Positions 1 through 16,504 of a stretch of 64,000 nucleotides of DNA are shown piece after piece (the first letter of the stretch is position 1; each line of letters starts with the position of its first letter). Source of the DNA: Piliocolobus tephrosceles (taxonomy: Eukaryota; Chordata; Mammalia; Primates; Cercopithecidae); the NCBI RefSeq assembly GCF_002776525.5, contig NC_045436.1, positions 98,037,057 through 98,101,056 on the forward strand. The letters run 5' to 3'. The notes beneath the pieces were generated by a model. It was not told where the DNA came from. It saw only the letters and a list, made by a program, of their open reading frames with translations, and did not search any database. Made by a program: the position numbers and the translations under genes.

Positions 1-158
1 TTACACTTTAAGGTGTTTGAGCCCTAACCAAAGTCTCTGGACCCCTAGTTTTATTGCATTTTCAACTGAGTCATTTTCCTTCAGTCAAGACTTGATGGAA
101 ACCAGCACTCTATACTCTAATCCCTGGTTGTTGAATATGACTCTCTAGAAAGAACCAG

Positions 159-537
159 TATATTAGTCCATTCTCACATTGCTATGAGGAAATATCCAAG
201 ACTAGGTAATTTATAAAGGAAAGAGGTTTAATGGACTCACAGTTCAGTATGGCTGGGGAGACCTCAGGAAACTTACAATCATGGTGGAAGGCAAAGGGGA
301 AGCAAAGCACCTTCTTCACAAGGCAGCAGGAAGGAGAAGTGCAGAGCAAATGGGGAAGAGCCCCTTATAAAATCATCAGGTCTCGTGAGAACTCACTCAC
401 TATCACAAGAACAGCATGTGGGAAACTGTCCTCATGATTCATTTACCTCCACCTGGTCTCTCCCTTGACATATGAGTACTATGGGGATTACAATCTAAGA
501 TGAGATTTGGGTGAGGACACAAACCCTAACCATATCA
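159..537 (-). mobile_element. Solo MST-type LTR (ERVL-MaLR)
   Basis: Read on the minus strand it starts TGATATGGTTAG, runs through the MST/THE1-type 'cacccaaatctcatctt' and 'aactgtgagtccattaaacc' blocks and ends in ggactaatata. The length of 379 bases fits a MaLR LTR. Five-base flanks accag (154-158) and gccag (538-542) are a TSD with one mismatch, so both ends are intact and this is a solo LTR. No internal retroviral sequence adjoins it. The open frame across 231-437 is a chance reading of the reverse strand of the LTR. Confidence 0.88.
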
Positions 538-542
538 GCCAG

Positions 543-2057
543 AGACCTCTAAGAAATTAGACTACACATTCTCTCTACTTACTGATTTTAATGGAAATGC
601 CCATTAGTAGAGACTATCATTAATCTTGCTGTAAACCCTCTAAGTGGTCTTTATTGATATCCCCCCAGAAATATTTGTTGGCAGTTGCTCCTGATTGAGC
701 CTTAGGTACAGTATATTGACTTCAGTTCTCATTGGCCAAGATTCTTGTTGACCATGGCTTTCATAATCAACTCCATTATTTTCAGCAGCAATAAGGTTCC
801 CAGAGGTTCACTGGCATCTCAAAGTTTGACTTTGATACTGATACATTCCCTGAACCAATTCTAGGGGGCAGTCCACAGCAGAATGCCTAAAAATGTTTCT
901 CATCCTTTCTGTAGCATAAGAAAGCTGTTTCAAGGAACATGCCCATCATTCGGTGCCACTACATTTATGGAGCAAGGCAGTGGAATATGACCCTTACCAC
1001 ACTCCTGATCATCTCCTTAGCCTCCTGTGGTGGTCCACTGACTCCCCTAGGGCTCTCTATGGGGTTCATACTCTCAGCAGGAGTAGTGCTCCTGCAGTTG
1101 CAGGGTAAAGCCTGCCACTTCCTCTTCACTGCATTGAAATTCAAACAATCTGAGAAATAGAAAAAATTCAAACATCTTTTTGCTTCTCTCTTCATTTTGC
1201 ATAGAATCAGCTAGGCAATCAAGTCCCAAAGATGGCTCTGTATATATCCTATAATTTTCCAAGCAAAATACTCAAACTGAACCCTAGAAGTGATTCAGTC
1301 ATAGTCATACACTTTTAAAATGTTAAATGGCGTTTAACACATGTGAGCATTTTATTATTTAGCTTTTGAGTCTTTCTCATTACCCCAATATAGCTTAAAT
1401 CCTTCAAGAGTAGAAAACATGTCTTTCTGCTCTCTCACATGGACTGGCATGGAACTAGCATATGGATCTAGCATTCTAGCATAAAACTAACTCCAGGCAC
1501 CATATTAACATAGAGTCCATAGCTAGTTCCACTAGCACTTAACTAACTCTATTCTGTGGGCTAGCATAGAGTTTGGAATAAATATTTGTAAAATAAATGA
1601 ATGAATGCTATATAAAGCATTTATTTATTCCAAATGCTTTCCAAATTCAAAATTTCATTTTTAATTTCCAAATATTACATTTATAATAGTTGTTAGGAAA
1701 TAAATTTAATTCCGTTAGAATGCATTTGTATTTAGTTGTTTTTTGTTATTGTTTTTGTGTATAGATAGGATCATGAGGATGCATAATACTTTTAAACATA
1801 GACATCATCAGAGCTAATATTTTGTGCTTAAACAGAAGTTTTGTAACTATTTTATTAAGATAAAATAGCTTCTAAGGATATAACTTCTACCAACTTACCA
1901 ACATAAATAGGATATATAGAGTTTTGATTTATGCAGATATACTGATTGAGCTGTCTGTCCAAGGACTAGATTATACAATAGATTGTATTATATAACCAGT
2001 ATTATATAATACTGTCCAAGAGCTAGATGAAAATTTATTTTAATACACCTTCAAACT
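543..2057. other. Unassigned AT-rich DNA with a possible L2 tail
   Basis: No gene is supported. The end of the interval (about 1370-1605) ends in an 'ataaatatttg...aaataaatgaatgaatg' tail typical of L2 3' ends, which suggests a decayed L2 on the plus strand. Short overlapping frames on both strands at 939-1262 have no splice or start context and no family resemblance I recognise. Confidence 0.4.
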
Positions 2058-2061
2058 AAAA

Positions 2062-2100
<39 letters not shown>

Positions 2101-2102
2101 AA
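2058..2102 (+). repeat. (AAAT)n microsatellite
   Basis: About eleven uninterrupted aaat units form a near-perfect tetranucleotide array. The purity suggests recent length variation. No Alu or L1 body adjoins it, so its origin from a poly(A) tail is not shown. Confidence 0.95.
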
Positions 2103-3162
2103 CTAGTGTATTTCTACAGGGTTGCAAAACATGTGAGGTCCTGGACAGGTAGTATTTGGAAAGCACTTACTGAACCAAATGTGCTTTAAGAGTAAAGACA
2201 TAAAACATGAAGATTGATTTACTTAGGACAATAAGCAGAAGACCTGCCCCTATATGATTTTGTAGCACTTGTAGCTCTCTGAAGTATACTCGTTAATGTT
2301 CTGCTACTTCAAATGTATAGTGACAAACACAGGTCACCATGAAGTCATTGTAACATATTCTGCTTAAGGCTTTACCATCTTGCACAACTTTAATTCATAC
2401 CTTTTATAATTGCAAAAGGCTGTAAAATTTGAAAAATCTTATCACAAGTGTATATAATTGAAGCAGATAATATATATACAAAGGATGAAGAGATCTTTTA
2501 CTAAATGACCTTTTATCATTTTGTTGCTACACTTTCTAAAAGTAACAAGCCAAGTGGATAATCTCTTTCTTACTGTAGGAACTGGCAGGCTTCACACTTA
2601 GAATCTGAGGTAATTACTATAGCCTGCAGTAGTCCTTTCAGACGAGAACAGATACTGTGATTTGTGTCTCAAATATTCATTCTAATTTAAAATGTCATTC
2701 CCTAAGAAGCACATTGAGTTGATAATTGTCTTCATTTTCTAATGCATGGCAGAATTTGGCAGAAACTATTTTCTTAAAATTCTTGCCTATTAGGATTACA
2801 GTATAGCGTGACAATCCAATACTTTTTTAAAGTCTCATTTTTACTTCTTTTTTTTAATCTCTTAAGATGCTAGAACCTACTAGGCCTCATAATGGAAGTA
2901 CTCACTTTGATATTTAAAACAGACAAGTAGCTAAAATAACACAACATCCATTTTAGTTTTAAAATATTTCTTCAACTTTCTTCACTATTCCTGCCATATT
3001 AGCATCACCTTCTCTTGCCTAGAGTATGATAGATTGTCCAGGCACTAGTTAGACCTGAATAATTCACTAGCTTGTGCATCATCTTTCATGAGCAAAAAGC
3101 TAAGTTTCAACAAATTGATTGGAAAAAAAAGCTTTTCCTTACTTTTTTCATTTTTCCTTCAG
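2103..3162. other. Unassigned DNA upstream of candidate exon
   Basis: No gene or clear repeat is seen. The last 30 bases (3133-3160) are strongly pyrimidine-rich and end in cag at 3160-3162, which is the basis for the candidate splice acceptor of the following feature. Confidence 0.4.
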
Positions 3163-3291
3163 GTTCTCCCAAGACAAACCTGTGGGCTTTTCACTCACAC
3201 CATTTTCTACAAAGAATATCCAGGGGGTCCTAAAGAGCTGGATAAGAGTATCCAAGGAGGAGAACTTTTCTTCACTGTCGTCCTCAACCCT
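3163..3291 (+). CDS. Candidate orphan internal exon, 43 codons
   Basis: A 129-base stretch has the layout of an internal coding exon. A long pyrimidine tract (3133-3160) leads into an AG acceptor at 3161-3162, and the stretch ends CCT followed by a gtaagt donor at 3292-3297. It is open in one frame in both 5'-3' phase-0 positions and encodes V-L-P-R-Q-T-C-G at its start and F-F-T-V-V-L-N-P at its end. The middle is polar, with a K-E-Y-P-G-G turn. Composition is less AT-rich than its surroundings. I do not recognise the protein family and propose no function. No partner exon was found in the window, so if real it would belong to a gene whose introns contain most of this sequence. It could equally be a chance open stretch with good splice-like ends, or a pseudo-exon. 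Confidence 0.4.
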
Positions 3292-6200
3292 GTAAGTACT
3301 TTATTCTCCAAATAAATAGTGAAAAATAAGAGGGCTGGCAAAAATTACCCTGGCAAAGAGGCTAGGGATTGGGCCGTCATCAGCCAAGCCGATATGAAGT
3401 TCTAGCTCTGAAACAGTAGTAAAAACGAAATGGAACCACATCTAGAAATGGGGACAAACCAATTCTACAAGTAGCAGTAACATGAGGAACTCACGGCAGA
3501 ACCAGGGAAGTGCTCCAGAGGATCCTCCTCTGCATTGGAAAGTGATCAGAAGCTTTTATGGAGAATAAAATTTTTCACCTGTAAAACTCTCCTATTTCCA
3601 CTGGGAACCAGTTTTGTTGTTGTTGTTGTTGTTGTTGTTTTATTTTTTTGGTTTTTTTTTTTTTTTCATTTAGGCAACAGTTACCTCTATTATTCTTTTT
3701 ATTTTACTATTTAAAGTTAATGTAGAAGCAAAAGGGTAGAGGAATTAGGTAAGCAAACAGAGTCATATTTCCTACTTCATGTTAGATCTCGTCTTGCTAG
3801 GTCATAGGCTGAAGCAGAGCAGGCCTATTTAACGGGCTACTCTTTTACTTCTTATACTTGTGTGTCAGCTCCGCAATGAACCATTTGCATATATTTCTGC
3901 TTGAGGCAAGTATTAGAAAGTTGTGTAGAGAAAGAACAAATGGAAGTAAGCTGTATAAGGAAAAGAAGAGATTTTATTTCCCTTTTGAAAATCACTATCA
4001 TAAAAAGTAAAGCTAAGTTTATTTATCAGAAAATGTATGTGTTTGCCCCTGGCATTGGCAATATTCAAGATGAAAAAAAATTATTATTTCCAAATGTAAA
4101 AAAAATTATCAGTAAAAAAAGTTGGATACGATTGGGATAAATTGAATAAAATTTGCAAAACCCCTCTCTTAATCTTAGTTTTATAGTCCCTGCAAATAAA
4201 ATTGCAGATAGTGTTCACCATCTACTTGTATTCAAGGAGATTTATTATGTTTAATTCTGCTTATATTCATCTACTATACCTATGTTTTAACTCCTAGAAA
4301 ATAAGATAGAAGAAAGAGTAACTCATCTTTGGACAAACCCTGCTTGTGTACTCAAAAATGGGGATAGCTTAGAGGAGTGTGATATTTGGACTTTTGGAAG
4401 TTTACCAACCTTCAGATCCCAAAAATACAAATAACTCTGGTTTGAACATCAGAAATATAATAACTCCTCTAACTTACCTATTTTCACAAATGGAAATATT
4501 TTGAGTCTCCTTATACAGCTTTCTTCTCTTTTTTCTTATTTCAACCAGTACAGTAATACACAGTCAAAGAGAGTTAAACCAATGCCTGGTTATGAACTGA
4601 AGAAGCAGTTAAAACATTCTTAAAATGCTAACATTTTCACCAATAATTTTAAGCACTTTAATCTATCATCTGTAAAAATCTGATGTTTCACATTTACTTT
4701 CATCATAGAGCAACAGGAGTATTAACAAATAATCATGAACTTCTTAAAAGTTCACAGTAGGATTTTATCTCCGATTTCTAAATCAAATGAGTTTCATTTA
4801 GCATGGAAGAAATTCAAAGTTAAATCATTCATGTACAATCGATTTATACTAAGAATTTCATTCATTTTTTGATAAGAAATATTACACTTTTTATTAATTT
4901 AAAAACCAAATTATTGTCTTTGTTTTTAAAAACCTTACAGTAAAGTTTATGTTAATCTTGGACATTAATTGGACTAACTGAGCAAATTCTTTAACAAACC
5001 TCCCTACTTTTCAGGCCTTTATCAATGATATTTGGCAATTTTATATCTTGAGGAGGAGACTCATAGGAATAAAGGTGGCGGGGTGGGAAGCCGCGCAAAA
5101 CTTGTTCTTTCCTGATTCAGAAAACTTTCAGTAGACAATTATTTTCAGAAAAAAGTCCCTAGACTCAAAATAAATGGCAAATCTTGTCAGCTACCACAAG
5201 ATAAACAAGGAATCCAAAGCTAACGTTATCTGGCACACCAACTCTAACATTGGAAGCAATTCTACTCACCTGGAGACAAGAGGTTAAGAAGCCCACATCT
5301 GGATTAAGCCCACATCTAGCCAGAGGGAGAACTGCTATCATTAGTTAGTGATGATATCTGTCTTGGAGAACAGAGTAAGGAGTAGTGGCATGTTTCCCAT
5401 GAATTCTCCATCCTGAAATTAAGTGCTTGGATAAAGTTTGTATTGAAACTAAGGAAGATGCAGATGCAGTAAGGCATGCCAGTAATTTAGCAAATGACAT
5501 TTTTTATTAGGCCAGGATGAAAATGAGAAAACCTTGATGGAATCAAAGTATGCATTAGCTGCAGGAAAGTCATGAATTTTAATTATAGTGGATTTGAAAG
5601 ATAGTCATTGTAAGTTTAATACCCCAGGCCTCAATTAGAAGTGCCATTTTCTGAGAATGCCAAGTGAGGTTATCATTTACTACAAAAAGGTAGATGTGTA
5701 TTGGAAATATGGCACTTAAATACATTCATATACATTTGAGCTGAAAATGAAAATATAAACAGGGCTTTAGTTAATGAGGGTTTAAAATTTTTACCATATG
5801 TCAACATAATATCAAGGTGCTATAATAAGTTACCAGTAATGGGGTGAGAAAGGGTTACAATAAGGTGCCCCTCAGAGTTAAACTGGAAAGATCACAGCAA
5901 AGGTAAAAAACTCTTAAACAGAATAACTCTCTGGCCTGAAATGTTCTAACGTTACCAAAATATTTGTCACTGTGAAAGAAAGAAATATCAATCAAGTGAA
6001 TTTAACAAAATAGAGAATTACAAAGACGAATGTTAGCACTGTCTAGGGTAGAGAAAACTTTGGTCATCTCTGAATGAGCCTTTCCAATGTCACAGGCCTG
6101 GACCCCTCTCACGTAGGTTAGATGCAGGGCTTTTGATTAATAGACTTTGAGGTTCAGATCCAGCTGGGGGAGGTGGACCTGGCAGGCTACCCAAACCTGG

Positions 6201-7372
6201 AACCATTAAGATTTCAATTTTTCTAATTCTGCTTTTTCTGATTCTAAACCCAACTGATGACTTCCTCATTATGGTTTACTTTCCCATGTAGATCCTACTA
6301 TAGGAAAAGAATATGTTAATCATAGGAACTTGTACTCTCCGGGACAATAATTCACAATATAATTTTATAAGTTTTATTTTAATTGATCAATTCTTCCTAT
6401 GCAACCAGACTACCTGGAAAGAGCCCTCTAATTGTACACATAGTAATTATAGAGTATTTCAGTTCCTCTCTAATTTACAGTTACCCATTTTAAACTAATA
6501 GATGGTATCCTGTTTTTATTTATTGGTTTCATGAGCTTTTGCTAATTTGATTCTGTCCCAGAAAAAAAAACTGACTCTCTCTACAAGTGTGCTGAATCAG
6601 GTTTTGGAGCCCATTGGTCAGAAACAGACCTCAAAGTGTTTGTTGATTTACGATGGTAATGAGAGTTACCTCATGATGTACCATGGGAGAGAGCCACTGG
6701 AAGTACCCCAGAGTCACTGCTAGCAACACACAGGCATGAGATTTCTACACAAACATGTAATATACCCAGATACAAACATTCTTGATCAATTTATAATTAT
6801 ACAGAGTACTCATATATATTTTCAAAAATTGTGAGAGTCTATTTACTTTAGATACTTATATAAAATAATATGTAGAAGGGTACTAAGAACTAAAACTTAT
6901 GAAGATAACAAAAAGGATTAACTGGCAATGACTGCATCTGCTCTCAACAAATTAAACTCTATATAATATATGAAATATATACTTAGACAAAAGGAACTAG
7001 TAAGACTATAGCGTTCATTTTAACAAGTTTCCAGTTCCACCTATCTTAGGAAGATGCAGTAACAGTTAATTAATATGCTGATTGAAAAAGTTCTGGCTTA
7101 GACAGGTTTATACTTCTTGTGGGAGCCATATTATCATCTCAAATGCACTAAAAAAAATGTCACCTTTTTGCTTCAGTGTTCTTATTTCTAATCACAAGAT
7201 GTTATGAGTCTTTGCTTATGCACTTGTTGAATAAATAGACTCCAGGTATTGAGTAATTAACAACTATAGATGTAGAACACTTTGCCTCCCTTCAACACAC
7301 TTAATAATAAAGTCAGTGCTTACCTATTAATCCAAAAAAGCAGCTGTGGATTGCCACAAGATTCATGCCGAT
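3292..7372. other. Unassigned AT-rich intergenic or intronic DNA
   Basis: About 4 kb without a supportable gene. It holds a (GTT)n run at about 3613-3640 followed by a T-rich tract to 3667. A small GC-richer patch lies near 5070-5095. Frames near 3901-4140 and 6313-6498 are short, AT-rich and lack any recognisable motif, and I take them as chance. Old repeats may be present but none could be named. Confidence 0.4.
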
Positions 7373-8631
<1,259 letters not shown>

Positions 8632-8870
8632 TAGGGGTCACCATCCTCAGGAAACCTTTTCTACTCTGATTTAGAGGCCCCTCCTTGTGTTTCTGTAGCA
8701 CCCTCTGCAGACTATTGCAAAGTACTTATTATCCTACATTGTAATTGTGGGTTGTATTAGGCTGTACGCTTGTGGTCCTAGAGAATGTGCCTTTCATTTC
8801 CCAAACTATTCCAGTGTCTAAACATAATACCTTGTACCTAGTTTTTTATTTAGCATATATTTGTTAAGGA
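8632..8870 (+). mobile_element. L2 LINE fragment
   Basis: The order 'ggtcaccatcctcaggaaacc', then 'ccctctgcagac', then 'gtacttattatc', and finally 'cataataccttgtacctag...atatttgtt' follows the 3' end of mammalian L2. Decayed, as expected for its age. A remembered-consensus call. Confidence 0.65.
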
Positions 8871-9010
8871 AGAGAAATTAACTTTTCTAATGACCTGATT
8901 TAAAAAGAAAAATGAATCTATTCAACAAAGGAAATCTGAGTCCTAGTAAGAAAATTCTCAAGTCAAAAGCATAAGGAAAATCTGTTTCCTGAATTCAGTG
9001 GGGCTGAATT

Positions 9011-9247
9011 ATGTATTGTTGTGTACTGTTCTTTACACATGCATTTGTCTTCCTGTATAGAGACTCATTTGTGTTGAGTTCTTATAGTTTAAGGACTAGA
9101 GGCTCATTCAAATTACCTCAGGTAATGGGACTCCAGGAAGTAATGTTACTTCAAGTAATGTGGGACTCCAGAAAGCTACACATTCAGGAATCATAGGACC
9201 TAGAGGGTGTTCTGAGTCCAAGGTAGCTGTAAGGTCCATAAAAATGA
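9011..9247. other. Unassigned DNA beside the MER2 fragment
   Basis: Contains a local near-repeat of 'taatgggactccaggaagtaatg' type: taatg(t)gggactccag occurs at about 9125 and 9157. No gene is supported. The overlapping short frames are chance. Confidence 0.35.
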
Positions 9248-9355
9248 GAATTGCTTTAAAACTTATGAGTTTTTTATTATTGAAATTTTTCATTTAATTT
9301 TTCTGGACCATGGTTGACAATGGGTAACCAAAACCCTTGATACGGGGTCTACTGT
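9248..9355 (-). mobile_element. MER2/Tigger-type DNA transposon end fragment
   Basis: On the minus strand it begins tacagtagaccccgtatc and continues through 'ggttacccattgtcaaccatggtcc' sequence and 'cataagttttaaagcaatt', matching the terminal region of MER2 (Tc1/mariner, Tigger group) as I recall it. Only one end is recognisable. Confidence 0.6.
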
Positions 9356-10015
9356 AAATATTTTTCTGATAAGGTCACTTTACTTACAATAGAAATTAAA
9401 GATGGTAAAGAAAAAAATGAGAAATACTAATATTAATCTTGCCTTAGTGCTTTATTATGAACCCAAAGATGCTTTTCACACATCTTTCTCTTTTCTGTAC
9501 ACCCGATCACATTATACATTCCTTCAAAAAAAGTGCTGCTTGTTTATGATTTCTGCAAGACCATTAATTACTCTTACAAATGGCCCAATGTGAATGCATC
9601 ACATATTCTCCATATCAGAATTCAGCCCCAAATCTAACTGCTGACTGCCTCATCCTCCGGATTCTCAGGTCGAATTTCCACGCAAGGGAATCCACTTGCT
9701 TCAGCTCACCTTTCTGAGTCAGCCCATATCAGTCCTGGCCTTCTGTGAAATGTCCATTCTTGGTTTATATCCCCACATGCCCCCCACTTGTAAACTATAA
9801 CTGAGCAACGGCTACCTAAGAACCATCCTCCCAGCAAAGACTTGGAAGGGGAGGTGCTATGCAGCTATCTAGCTTGATCTGAATCCTGTGAGAACAGTCA
9901 TTATGGTTTCCAGCCAATCCCACAGATTGGGAGTAAACTGAACCTCTTTGGAAAGGCTCAAAAGATTCATTTTGAAGCTTGTAAAGTCTAAGTAGAATAA
10001 GTAGCAGTCTTAGAT
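9356..10015. other. Unassigned DNA
   Basis: No gene or named repeat is supported. The interval is moderately less AT-rich around 9600-9900 but has no coding organisation. Confidence 0.35.
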
Positions 10016-10025
10016 GGGACTAGTT

Positions 10026-10260
<235 letters not shown>

Positions 10261-10284
10261 GGGACTAGTTAATTTTATCATTTT

Positions 10285-10440
10285 AATATAGGTATTGCTC
10301 CATACTCACTTGGAATGCAAGCTCCAATAGGGCATTTACATCTTGTGTTTTGTTTACTCTAAACCTCAACACTAGGAAGAGTTCTGGCATTATAAGGTGC
10401 TTAAAAAATATTTTATAAATGAATGAATGAACTTAAATGT
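10285..10440 (+). mobile_element. L2 LINE 3' fragment
   Basis: 'ggaatgcaagctccaatagggca', 'tctggcattataaggtgctt' and a tail of 'aaatgaatgaatga' follow the L2 3' end. The young Alu landed just upstream of it. Confidence 0.65.
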
Positions 10441-10544
10441 CCAAAAGGGAGGGAGGAGTGGCCAGTAGCAAAATAAACTATGTTCACCCTTATGTAATAA
10501 AATACATTGTGCAATAAAATACGCTATACAATAAGATACATTCA

Positions 10545-12245
<1,701 letters not shown>

Positions 12246-12804
12246 CAGCAGGTCCTTGAATAATGTTGTTTCCTTTAATATCATTTTGTTATAATATTGA
12301 TAAGGAAAAAATCAATTCCCATCCAGGGCCAATCTGTGTGGAGTCTGCACATTCACCCCATGTCTATGTGGGTTTTCTCCTGATACTCGGGTTTCTTCCT
12401 TCATCCCAAAGATGTGCATATCAGGTTAACTGTCCTGTATAAACTGTGATGGAATAGCATATTGTCCAGGGTCGGTTCTTGCCTTGTGCCCTGAACTGCC
12501 AGGATAAGCCCTGGCCCCCAAGCAATCCTAAACTGGGATAATTGGGTAAATGATTATCTTACTTGTTTTTACTAACCTTTCCTAAATATATGTAGAGCTC
12601 ACATTTATTTCAATGTTTAATATTAAAATGCTTTGGTTCCTGTTTAGAAGCTGGGTGATGTTTTGGGGGACAGAAATATGTCATAGGAAATTAACTTTTG
12701 TTTAGATTATTTAAGCATTGGTAAAATTGGTTTTGTTATATGTCACTTTGTTTACAGTTTCAGTTTCCAAGAACCTACCGTTAACATTAAGTGAGAACTT
12801 ACTG
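12246..12804 (-). mobile_element. Non-autonomous Tigger-like DNA transposon, both ends present
   Basis: The left end CAGCAGGTCCTTGAATAATG and the inverse complement of the right end CAGTAAGTTCTCACTTAATG match at about 15 of their first 22 bases, giving decayed terminal inverted repeats. The left side is preceded by TA and the right side followed by TC, consistent with a TA target duplication with one change. At 559 bases it is far too short for a transposase gene and has no open frame, so it is a MITE-like derivative of Tc1/mariner (Tigger group). On the minus strand the terminal part matches the 'cagtaagtcctcacttaacg' family as I recall it. Confidence 0.75.
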
Positions 12805-12984
12805 TCATTATTTGTCACTGTGAGATTAAGAAAACCACAAGAAAGCATGATTAAGTCGTTTTGACCTTCATAGTTAAGAAAAATAGGAGTATGAAAACTT
12901 TCCAGTTTTTGGAATGGATATTATCTTAAAATGTAAGAAAATAGATATTAAGTTGGAGAAATGAATATTATGTTATTTTTTGTT

Positions 12985-13130
12985 TAATCCTTTGACAGTT
13001 TCCCATAACAATCAGTGACACCCAGTAGCAAAGATTTTAATTCCTAAATACTATTTATTTAATTCCTAAATACTAAACGCAAAATGCTCAGATTTTAATT
13101 CCTAAATACTATTTCTTGCATTCAGGATAG
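12985..13130 (+). repeat. Old repeat patch with triplicated 17-base motif
   Basis: The 17-mer ttaattcctaaatacta occurs exactly at 13037-13053, 13059-13075 and 13095-13111. The surrounding 'agtgacacccagtagcaaag' also matches 'aatgacactgagtagcaaag' at about 15866-15886, which is followed there by one related copy of the motif. The two patches appear to be the same dispersed family, possibly the 5' end of an old L1, with a local amplification in this copy. Confidence 0.6.
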
Positions 13131-13159
13131 ACAGAAAATTTCTTCACTTGAAAAAAATA

Positions 13160-13590
13160 AATCAAATCTGGCTCCTGTCCACTTTTCTCATCCTTTTCTT
13201 CAGTAACTTCTTATATGCACTTTTCACTCCACCCATACGGAATAATTCACAGTACCTTGAACAAAACTTTGTACTATCTCACTCTGTGTCTTAAAGTGTT
13301 ATCACCTCAATCTGGAATGCCCTCCTGCAAATTTGAACTCATACATCATTTTTTTAAAGAAGACATCCCCAACCCTCTAGCTTGATTTCTAATGTTTCTC
13401 CTTTGTGTTCTCATAGTACTCGGGCATAATCCAAGTATAATTTGCCTACAGTCCTATAATCAATTATCTTTACCTTCCAGTAATTTTTGACTTCCCTGAT
13501 GGAAGACATCATGCCTTATTCTATTTTACATTCACAATACACTGCAAAAGTTTTGGCACATAGTAGGTTCTAAATAAATAACAATGCATT
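13160..13590 (+). mobile_element. L2 LINE 3' fragment
   Basis: Blocks 'ctggaatgccctcctgcaaa', 'acatcatttttttaaagaag', 'cccaaccctctag' and 'ttggcacatagtaggttctaaataaataa' occur in L2 order. Decayed, no open frame. Confidence 0.75.
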
Positions 13591-13769
13591 TCCCATGACT
13601 TCCTGTGACTACATACATACTATCTTTGGAATCTGAAAGAAAATGTGGTTGCCTTGGAAGTATCTCACCAAAGAATTCACTTGATTACAGAGGGTTTGAG
13701 TAACTGAGTTTTATTCTCTCCCAACATGGCATCTAATATATGACCTTATTGAAGTAATTGAGTTTATGA

Positions 13770-14400
13770 CAAGATGCTCAATTTCACTCAAAATAAGAAA
13801 AATGCAAAGTAAGATTATATTGAGAAACTATTTCTTATCTACCAGATTAACAAAAATTCAAATGATTGCTAAGATATTCTGTTAGCAAGTCTGTGGGAAA
13901 ACAGGTACTCTCATATATCCTAGTGAGTGAGTAAACGGTGCAACCCTAATGGAAGAAATTTAGCAACATCTAACAAATCCATATAGCACTTGCTCTTTGC
14001 TGCAGAAATTCTACCTTTAGAACTCTACCTTAAAGAAGGAATTACCACAAAGTCAATTTTTTAATGAACAATCTGAGTGCAAACATTTTTTCAGTTATTC
14101 ATTACTGAATTATTTGTACATCAAATAGTGGTAACAACCTAAACATCCATCCATAAGAGACTGGTTAAAAAAATCTGTGGTATAGCCATACATGAAACTA
14201 CTATATAAATAAAATTAGGAAGATTTTGATGTACTGTGATTTCCACAATATATTAAGGGAGGAAAAAGTGGGCAATTTTAATACATATTGATATTTATCT
14301 ACTTGTACAAAAAGAAATACAGGAGAAACACACCAAAAATAATAAAAGTTTTCTTAATTATTAATAGAAATTTAAAACTTTTAAATTATCAATAAAAATA
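13770..14400 (+). mobile_element. Old L1 3' end (L1M group)
   Basis: Follows the 3' part of L1 ORF2 and its 3'UTR: 'gatgctcaatttcactcaaaat', 'gcaaagtaagattatattgaga', 'taacaacctaaacatccatc' and 'ggttaaaaaaatctgtggtatagcc', ending in AT-rich 3'UTR. Heavily mutated. The subfamily is not resolved. Confidence 0.75.
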
Positions 14401-14497
14401 AAATTACATTTAAAATAGGGGGGATGGTGGGATGAGAGCAGAAAAGTAAGGGGGTGAGTGGGAGAAACACTTCACTAAGTACATTTTTTACATAGTT

Positions 14498-15410
<913 letters not shown>

Positions 15411-16504
15411 TATAGCTTTGATTTTGAACCATGAAATGTTTTACATATAGTCAAAATAATAAATGAAAAAGGATGAGGAAGAAATAAGCAAACCTGAAAA
15501 CTGAAGACAAATGAACAAATAAACCTAACATGGATATGTATGTAATATATTACACAAAATAATTAATTAAAATAATTTTCAATACACAATTCTAACTGTA
15601 TACATTTAGTGAAATATAGGACAAAAGTCTGCATGGAAAATGTAAACTTTATTAATAAATTTTTGTTGAATTATGAAACATTTCTCATGTATTGTCAGAT
15701 AGAAAAAATAAATGAAAATATTGATGCTGTTGTGAACTGAGTCTTCGCTGTAAAACAAAGAATAAAAATATGGAAAGGAGGATAATAAGAGAGAATTAGA
15801 GTATTTAAATTTGAAATGAGGAGATTAATAAGAACTTAAGGTTTCCTACCTCTATCTAGAATCAATGACACTGAGTAGCAAAGAGCTCAGCTAGTGCTCA
15901 AATTTTAACTTCTAAATATTATTTCTCCCCAAAAGCAAGTGGGCTTTTTGGAGAAAAAGCTAAATTCAAGTCAGATACATGGAAAGTGCAAATTGCATCT
16001 GGAACACCTTGTACCAGAAAAAAGGGAAACACTCACTCAAAGACTAACAAGCTTGTATTAAACAGGACAGAAATTAGCTAAAAGTGCCCTTGATATGAGA
16101 TAATTTGAGCATCAAAAAAACGGAGGTTATAGACATACTCAAAGTATGAAAAAAGAAGGAGAGTTCTTCTGTAGAAAAGAACACCAGTGCCAGATAATGA
16201 ATTCAGGTAGAATGATGGAATTCAAAGATCATCCTTTTGCAGACACCAATGAAAACAATTGATTGAAAAAAGAAACATCAATAATTGCTGAAACTTTTGG
16301 GTGAAAGATTACACAGCCTTAAGGTTTAATTCCATAGATTATTTATTAATTACAAAGAGAAAAATCATTCTTTAAAATAGAGAAATCTGACAGTTTCTAC
16401 TGTAACCAAGTGATCAGACTTAACATCACCAAAGGTGGAGTAACTTAACAAGATAAGCTGATATTATTCACCTCCTATTGTGACTCAATACACAACAAAG
16501 TAGG
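15411..16504. other. Probable distal 5' region of old L1 plus unassigned DNA
   Basis: AT-rich, without genes. From about 15845 the sequence shares a patch with 12985-13130 and runs without a visible break into the L1 5' part at 16505. It may therefore be the far 5' end of the same ancient L1, which I cannot prove without a consensus alignment. Confidence 0.35.

Noticed and set aside
231..437. 68-codon open frame
   Set aside because: Lies wholly inside the antisense MST LTR, with no independent gene evidence.
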